Assembly: GCA_035041965.1 (NCBI GenBank)
Contig: JAPYMA010000100.1
Coordinates: 205,909 to 269,908, forward strand
Direction: 5' to 3'
Length of the DNA: 64,000 nucleotides
Source of the DNA: Anisakis pegreffii
Taxonomy: Eukaryota > Nematoda > Chromadorea > Rhabditida > Anisakidae
Positions 28,701-37,700 of this stretch are shown piece by piece; within the stretch, counting starts at the first letter, position 1; every line of letters starts with the position of its first letter. Position numbers and translations under genes: made by a program. Below the pieces are notes generated by a model. The model was given only the letters and a program-made list of their open reading frames with translations. It had not been told where the DNA came from and ran no database searches.

Positions 28701-31700
28701 TATCCGAAATGGATATTCCTCCCTACCGCTGCTGTACGAAGACATAACGAATTTTGGGCAAATAATGTCGTGAAAAATTTCAGTGTAGCAGCTAAATAAT
28801 TTAAAACCTATTTTCTTTTTTTTACCCTTTTAACATTAGATTCTTAGTTTCATCTGGCGGGCCAGATATTATTGAGGACGGGTCAATTTTGGGCTCCGGG
28901 CCGGGGTTGCCGCAGGTAGATAGTGGAAGATGGCCGCTCGGTGTATTTTTTCTCTATTAATTGATTCATAAACAGTTTGTTGTGTATTACTTGATTGAAT
29001 ACCAAGCCGGATAACGTCTGCGTTTGAATGTTGACACTCATCAGCAACTGCTAGTGAAACACGACGCATACGAGTTGTTATTGTTTCTTATTGGATTTTA
29101 GATGTTTGAATGTGTTTTTTGTTGCAAATCATTCTTCTTGTGCGCATCTTTTTGCTTTTTAACTGTGCTCATTACACTCCCTACTCTATCAACTAACTAA
29201 TTCTTGCCTCTGCACAACCTTAAAAAAACTAGCGAGCAGGTGAGGAGAGGATGAATGCGTACTCATAAGGCAACAACCACAAGCAGATAATTCGTATCAG
29301 TTGTTCGTGTGTCGTGTTCCTTGCTTGTGAAGTGCTTTGGATAGATATCCCTAACATAGCGAGCTGAACTGATCAGAAAACTGCATGACACTGAATTGGC
29401 TAAGAATGATTTTACTTTATTATTTAGATTGTTTGTTCGATTGAGACAAACTTCATCCATTATTTGTGAAATTTTTTCCTTTGTGGGCAGTATTGCTGGT
29501 GTGCAGATCATTCAGTTTTGACATCTTTTGAAAATTTTAAATAATTTTGACTGATGAAAACAATAAAATTTATCGTAAACGCATAAAATATGATGGGAGT
29601 GAAGAGCAATCTTTGTGAAGGGAATACATTTGTTTGGCAAAGTGAAAAGTTAAGTGTTTTTGCGATCAGGATATTATCATATAGCGAGATTTCAACAATC
29701 GAATGGTTTACCAGCTCCAGATGTAATGTTGGGACAATTTGCATCCAAAGCGTTGCCACTAAGAATGCCAACAGCACCTGTTGCACCGAAGGTTCGAAGC
29801 AAATTCCCAGAGACATGGATTTGGGGCAATTTCATCGCAAAGTAGGGCATTTTCAAATGCATTTCACTATTTCTTTTTTAGTATTTGAGTTTGGCAACTG
29901 TTGGAAAATGGTAAGATTCAATTCACAAGTTCAGTTTCTTCTAACTAGATTATTGTTGTGAACCGTTTTAGAATATTTAGGAGATGGACTATCATTCAAA
30001 TGAAGTCATTTGTTATGGAATCAAATACTCGTTTAAAAATATGTCCTTCTATGGTCTCAAAAAATATTCTCAATTATGCCACTGAAGTGACCAATAAGAA
30101 AGATATTAATTGAAAGTCACCTGATACCGTTATGCGCTGGAAGGGAATTCCAAATGAGTTCTTTATAAGAAAAAATATGGAAAGTTTTATGCGAATGTAT
30201 CTGTCAAAAAACTATCACTGATTTGATCAGTTATTTTTTTAAAAATTCATTCTGAATGCACCTTTTGATGTAGTTGTTTGTGAGTGGAAATGTATTGTTG
30301 CTATCGTTGTGGTGACCGTCATTGTCTAGCTGCTAGAGCACTCCGCTTCATAAACGCAAAACAATGAGAAGTGTATTCGTGAGCAAAACTTTTTTCGCCA
30401 GCAAGTTTAACCAAGAAAAATCATTTATCTTTGATTAACGTTAAGTAGTGAGAATGATTTTGTTTTTATGTGCTGAGCTGATCGTATTCAACATTGATTG
30501 CTTAGGTGTATCCAGCATCGTAATTTTTATTCGAACTTTAAACCAATGCAGATTCCGTTCGGATAAATAATATGAGGTTCAATATTCCGGGATGATACGC
30601 AGTATTTTTTATCAGTTTATTTTTTTCCGTAAATTCGTTTCATCAAATTAGGTTGAATTTCCCTCTTGAGCCTTCACTTGATCAATTCATCATCCGAATT
30701 GTTAGCACTTTCTGTTTTCACGAGCAAGAAGCCTTCTTCAGCTAAAAAAAATTCATTATCGATGCTGTTTCAGTCTTTTTGTCGAGCCTTATTTGTCGTT
30801 TGACAAACATCGAGTTTCACAGTTATCTCACAATAACACAGCAATGATCCAATCATCGTTTATATATTTTCACTAGTAATTTTCGATTATTCGTTAACCG
30901 AACGGAACAATAAATACTTTTTTTTTGCCATTCGAACATCGCCAGAAGTCTCAAATCTCTTTGCTATGAGTTCATCGCCATAACTTAATCCATTTCGCAG
31001 ATAGGCCATATATTTTCACGCTGAGATAAAAATCTTCTATGTTACTTCTTGGCTTATTGAAAGGAATAACTCGCTTGCTTTAATGGAATCTAATAAAAAG
31101 TGATTATCCAATGAATTCGTCATCTGTATTATTATAATTGAATGGCTAGACTGAGCAATGGCTTATATGATAATTGCAGCAACGTGTTTGTACAAATTTA
31201 GACGAACGCTGAAGGCAGAACTTTCAGTTGACAGTCGTGCGGTAATGGTATTTGATCGGTTTTTTATGAAAGAACCACTTGGCGATACAGTATTGACGGA
31301 TGCAACTCGTCAATTTGAACTAAATTATTTTAATGTGATGAGAACAAGGAAAGATTTTCCAGAGTGTTGGTTGATGAGCACAATTGATAATGAATCCACT
31401 CATCAGCTATCTGATGATCAGCGGTGAGCACAACTTAAACAATCTCGTCGTTGTGATGTGGTTGTGAAATGTGCATCTTGACTTTCATTCATTTCTGCTC
31501 AGAATTACTAATCTTTGCCTTTTGCTCATTTCACTATTGCATTTTTGTAGCCGTTCATACTCCTAAGTTAGATATACTTTAAGTTAAGCATCTTCTGAGA
31601 GCATTACTTGATCTGTAAACTTGATAGTCAACTAACTTTTGACAGTCGTCCCTCTGAATTATTAGGTACCCGGTCAGTCTGCCTAAAGATGTTTTGCCTA

Positions 31701-34700
31701 ACGACATTTCATCTAAAGACACTTTGCCTAGGAGACATTTTACCTAACAGACATTTGCTTAATGGGAATTTTGCCTAACGGCATTTCGCTTAATGCGCGT
31801 GCGAGATTGTTAGACCCACCCGTTCAGAACACCTTGGGGATGTTCATCTCGTAGTCTATTATTAGAACACTTATACATGTGAACATAAGTGATTTTGATG
31901 GCTTCAATCAAAGTCAGGTTTTGACCGATGAAGTTACGAAGAGCAAACAACGCGTTTAGTTCATCTTTATCACCGACGATGGACAGCTCGCTTCAGCAGT
32001 CTCCTTTAAGGAACTATGTTTGGATTCAAAACAATACATTTCCCGTAGAAATAAGAATGTTAGTTATTATTAATTATGCACGTCAGAATACATGAAATTA
32101 AATAAAATGCTGATGATAGCAACGTTTATAGTAGCAATAACAATAACAACGTATGTTAACTAATAAATGCGTGTATAATTGGTGAATAGAAGTGAGTAGT
32201 GTTCGTCGGGGAACGGGGTCCCCGTCGGGGACCCCGGCGGGGAACGCGGGGAGCGCTCCCCCCGCGCAATTTGCTCCCCGACTTTTTGCGGGGACCCCCC
32301 CCGTCCAATTTACTCCCCGCGGGACCCCCCCCGCGCAATTTGCTCCCCGACTTTTTCGCGGGGAGCTCCCCGTCCAATTTCGCTCCCCGACGGGAAGGAC
32401 GGGGAGTGCGAACCTTCCCGAATATCGCGAACATTTAACTGAAAATGGTGAAAGACAGCTGCAACACTTTCAATATTGTCTTGTTTTTTGTTTTGAAATG
32501 TGAGTATAAGGTGCACTTGAAAGAAAACTACTTAAAAAAAGGAGAAAAATCTTTAAAAAATTGAAATTTTGTTTAAAAAATTGAGCTGAAATGCTCCCCG
32601 TCCTCCCCGTCGGGGAGGAACACGGGGAGCGGTCATTCCCCGACGGGGTCCCCCCCGCGCAATTTGCTCCCCGACTTTTTCGCGGGGACCCCCCCGTCCA
32701 ACTTACTCCCCGCGGGGACCCCCCCGTCCAACTTACTCCCCGCGGGGACCCCCCCGTGCAAAAAATTGCTCCCCGACGAACACTAGAAGTGAGCAATAAT
32801 TTTTGTTAACTCTTGTTGCTATCCTTATTATCATTATTGTTGTTACAACCTTTATTATTGCTATTGTTATTGTTATTAGTTATCATACGTTGTTACTGTT
32901 ATTGCTACCATGAATGTTGTTATCGTCAGCAGTAATAATAACTAACATTCTTATTTCTACGGGAAATGTATTGTTTTGAATCCAAACATAGTTCCTTAAA
33001 GGAGACTGCTGAAGCGAGCTGTCCATCGTCGGTGATAAAGATGAACTAAACGCGTTGTTTGCTCTTCGTAACTTCATCGGTCAAAACCTGACTTTGATTG
33101 AAGCCATCAAAATCACTTATGTTCACATGTATAAGTGTTCTAATAATAGACTACGAGATGAACATCCCCAAGGTGTTCTGAACGGGTGGGTCTAACAATC
33201 TCGCACACGCACTAGGCAAAATGCCCTTAGGTAAAACTTCTTTACGCGTATTGACCGGTCACAGAATTAATAGCTGCTTTGAAGTGCTTAGGTATTTGAT
33301 TGTGCTGGAGAAGCGAGTATTTGTTGCGTGCGTTCTGGCTGATTTTGTCCTTCAACTGATTTGATTTTCATTTCAAAAGATTCACAGATACGGAGTAATG
33401 CAAGATAGAAACAGTGTGAGTATTAATCAGTAATGTGAATTTCATTGCACTTCTGAATATTGATAATCTGTGGGCATTGCAAGCAGTGGGTAGAAAAATT
33501 TTGCTTGTAGAAAATGAACTAATAAATCTCTGCTGAAACTCAGTTCTCCTCATTTGTGAGCGGTGATCAAAATTTAATAACGTACGCCTAAGTGGTAATC
33601 TCGGTTCAAACTTCGTCTTCAGAATTTAATCAGAATTTCTAAGAATTCAACTTCACTCCAAATGTTCACCATTTATTTATTGATCATCTCCGTTTATGAA
33701 ATTCTTAAGTGTTGTTATTTCTTGTAAGCTGGCATACGTTCGTTTGACGACAGTACTTGACCCACAAAAATTTCATATAATATGGATTCGTTCTTTACTC
33801 TCCGCTCATTTTTCCTATTTTCGTTGTTCATTGACTAAATATCAGATAACTATATATTGAAGCGCTTAGGTATTATGATTGCAAAAAAGGATTTGTTTCT
33901 CCTGACGATAAATATCTTATGATAAATAGTCCATGGAACGTTGAGGTGCAGCAACTTTATTGCTTTTAACATAGCTGGTTGCAAGAGCCTTTATGGATGT
34001 TATGCTCAAAAGAAATGTGATAGAATCAGCGATATTCTCAAATGAAATTTTCATTTTGATGTTTACTGAATATGAACGAAAAAAGTCGAAAAATTTTTAT
34101 CAGAGAAACATATGATGGTGGTATTTTCGTCAAATTATTGCAAGCGATTTCTTAAGCCTTAGATGTGATAGTTGTCAATATCAGTAACATTGAATTATTT
34201 CAATGGGCCTACTTCTATCATTTCTGATCGCTTTTATTGGTGCTTTTTCAGTGAAACTGGTGAAGCAGTTTATGAGGCGACTGTTCCGGACACGATCACC
34301 TCTTGGGTGGCAAGTGCTTTTGCTATCAACGATGAAACCGGTCTCGGAGTTGCACCTTCAACTTCAAAGGTCATCGATTTGTTTAAGATAGTGTTTACAT
34401 ATAGGAATGCTTAAGCATATATGATTTTCACATCCGACCTCATACGATAATAAGTTAACGTTCATTTGCCGAACCGTCCTCTTCTAATCGAACAAAAATG
34501 AATTCCGTTGAATTTATCTTAATGAACATGAAAAAACCAAATCAATTTTGTATCGATTGGGATCGAAATAATTCTTGCTGTCGTTACCTTCAAGAGTGCT
34601 TCTGCATTCAACTGGACTGTGTAGAACGCATAAAACGCATGTTTGGTCGTATCAGAAATTTTCAACGGTATTTATTTAGATTATAAAATCTTTCATATCA

Positions 34701-37700
34701 ATGATTTGTGCGAATTTATGATCGAATGTCAGGCATTATTATGAAGGGACTGTTCAATTCTTTTTTCTTCAGTTGACTGTATTCCGTCCGTTTTTCATTC
34801 GACTAAACATACCGTATTCCGTGAAACGAGGCGAGAAGTTTGCGCTACAAGTACTCATATTCAATTATATGGATACTGAGCAGGACGTAGGTCGCTTTCT
34901 TCTCTAATATAATACGACCTTTTCTATCCCAAAGTTATCATTGAAATAACATTTCCCGGGGTCATTTTGCCTCTGTTTTTTTTGTTTCGTGGAGTACTTC
35001 AAGTGAGATTGTTTACCAAAAACTTTGCTGTCTCATTTCTAAGGAAGGTCGAAAAAAACGAATTTATTTTTGTTGATCATTTACATCACTGCTTAGAAGA
35101 GAGTCAAAGAAGGTGATATTTAAAGGTCACTGTTACGTTGAAACACGATGATGGCGCTGGCTTTGATTTCTTGCAGAAAGATGGTACCTCTAAGAAACCA
35201 CTAAGGTGAGCCAAATGTTTTAAAATGGAATTGTGATAATCATATGAATTCGTTAATCGTTTCAAACCGAAGTGTCGTAGTCGATTAATCAAAAATGGCA
35301 AGTATTGACTAAGTTTTCGTTGACTAAATTATTTAAGATGAAACAGTAATGAGAATGTAAATTGTTGCAGTAAAGATTCAAAATCAAAGAACTACAACAT
35401 GCGCTTAATATCGGTCCCAGGAGGAGGTGTTTCAAAGGCTGTTTATTTCCCAATCGTGCCTACGCAAATTGGTGAGGTAAAATTGTCTGTTGTTGCGCAA
35501 TCTGCAAAGGCTGGTGATGCGGTTGAGCAACGTCTTAAAGTGGAAGTATGCCTTACTTATTTCATTTATGTTAATTGTTTGCAGTTATTGACTGTCTCAT
35601 TGACCTGATACCATGATTATTATTTATTCGTTGATGATTCATCAAGTCTAGAATTAGTATCTTGTTCAGCCTGAAGGGTATCGCGTTGATCGAAATATAC
35701 CGATGATTATTGATCTGTCTGAGAAAACGGCATTCAGCAAGGAAGTTGATTTACAATATCCACATGATGCAGTTGAGGGCTCGAAAAGAGCTCGAGTTGA
35801 TATAATCGGTCAGTTTGGTTTCATTGACGGTTCTCATGTAAAACTACCTCAATCAAAATTTTTTGACTGTCTCTCTTGATTCTGACATCTTTTCATCTGC
35901 TGAAACTTCATTAAGACCAGCAGATGTGCGTTTTTTAACACGATGGTTTCATTATTGTTCCATCCACATTTTCAAAGATGCATAAATTCTGCAAATCTTC
36001 AGGTGATATTATGGGCCCGATATTGGCCAATATTGATGCCTTAGTACAAATGCCTTATGGTTGTGGGGAACAGAACATGATCAATTTTGTGCCGAATATT
36101 GTTGTTCTAAGATACTTAAAGGCAACAAAACGAGCTGGTGCACAGATAGAAGCGAAAGCTCTCAAGTATATGGAATCAGGTTATCAGAGAGAGCTTACTT
36201 ATAGGTGCGTTTTTTGTGATTTTCATCTATTTTTCAAGTTCAGGAAGTGGTGCATTTCAAAATCTCTGGGTTATTATCACATGGTGTGTGCCTAAAGTGT
36301 GCTGTTTCATGCCATAAATAAAGTGATGAGTACCAAAACCTATAGTCTTACCCTTCAGTTATACGAATGATTGCATATCTTACAATTAGGATGCATTCAA
36401 ATGCGACTTGATTAATAGCTTTCATATCGAGGTGTTTCAAAATATTTGAAATGGTGTTTTTAGAAGGGATGATAATTCTTTTTCCGCATTTGGTCAACAA
36501 GATAAACATGGTTCAACCTGGTTGACAGCATTCGTCGTACGCTCTTTCAAACAAGCACAATCATTTATCTTTGTTGATGACCAAATTCTACAGAAAACAT
36601 TCGCTTTTCTCAATGCTCAACAGGAACAAGTAATCTAATATGATCGTTACATCATTTTGTCGTACTCTACTGCCTCCTGTTTCTTTAAAAGGATGTTCAT
36701 GGAATGCGTATTTGCTTATAAACTCAAGTGTTGAGTAATTAAAGAGGTCGTGAATGAATAATGTGCTGATGTATTATCCCAGGAGAATGGTGCGTTTGCC
36801 GAGCGAGGTGAGGTGCATCATAAAGATATGCAAGGTGGTGCTGCTGAGGGTGGTGTGCCTCTAACTGCCTACGTTTTTATTGCATTCCTTGAGAATGGCG
36901 TATGTCGTCAATGTTATCTCATTTCTTCTTTTTCCGAACCACTCCCTTAAATCTCACATGACTTAAATTTTTATAGCACTGGAGACAAGGCCGATCTCTC
37001 AGGCCCGGTTTTATATATTTAACCATGTACTCCTAATAAGCTGATTTTTAATGAAATTTCAACACATTTTGATGCCTGTTAATGTTATGAAGAAAAAAAT
37101 TTTTTTTTCAGCCTGAGAGATCCGGTTTGTTTCCGATGCTATGAAATGTTTTAAGTTGTGCGCATGGTCCGGGAAAAGAACTTTTTCCTTTTCTTCTTAG
37201 TTGAGACCAGGAAAATAACGCAAGTCATGGAATCTCAGATCTGTGACTGCAATATCCATCAACCTGTGACAAACTGAATGTTGGAGCCGGATCTCCCATA
37301 TCTGTTCGTTGTGCGAGGATCAATCTCCTTTTTACGCAAATCGAATCAAGATTGGCTAACGCCATAGAGCCTTGCCGTAGCTCGCCGCTTAGCTGAGAAA
37401 GAAATTGTTCATCGATGAAAATTAACTCCATGAAGTTGTGCATCTAATTTGCTGAGCTGTACTTCGAGAGTGGCTTGTAGTACACGCTGAGAAGTGTTAA
37501 TTGGTGCAGAGGAAGAAACATGAATATTTACAGGTTAAAAACGATAAAGCGCAACACTATTTGGAGCAGCATTTGAACGAAATAAAAGACGATGTTTACG
37601 CTCTGGCTGTAGTCACATACGCCCTGCATTTGGCCAAGAGCACAAAGAAAAGCGAAGCTCTCAAAATGCTTGAAGCACATAAAATTGAAGACACCGGTGA

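Noticed and set aside
29590..29961. 123-codon plus frame covering bait exon C in another frame
   Set aside because: The real reading of the region is exon C, which has matching splice phases and the FPETWIW motif.
32156..32809. Pro/Arg/Gly-rich frames on both strands
   Set aside because: They arise from the palindromic C4/G4 blocks of the nested transposon.
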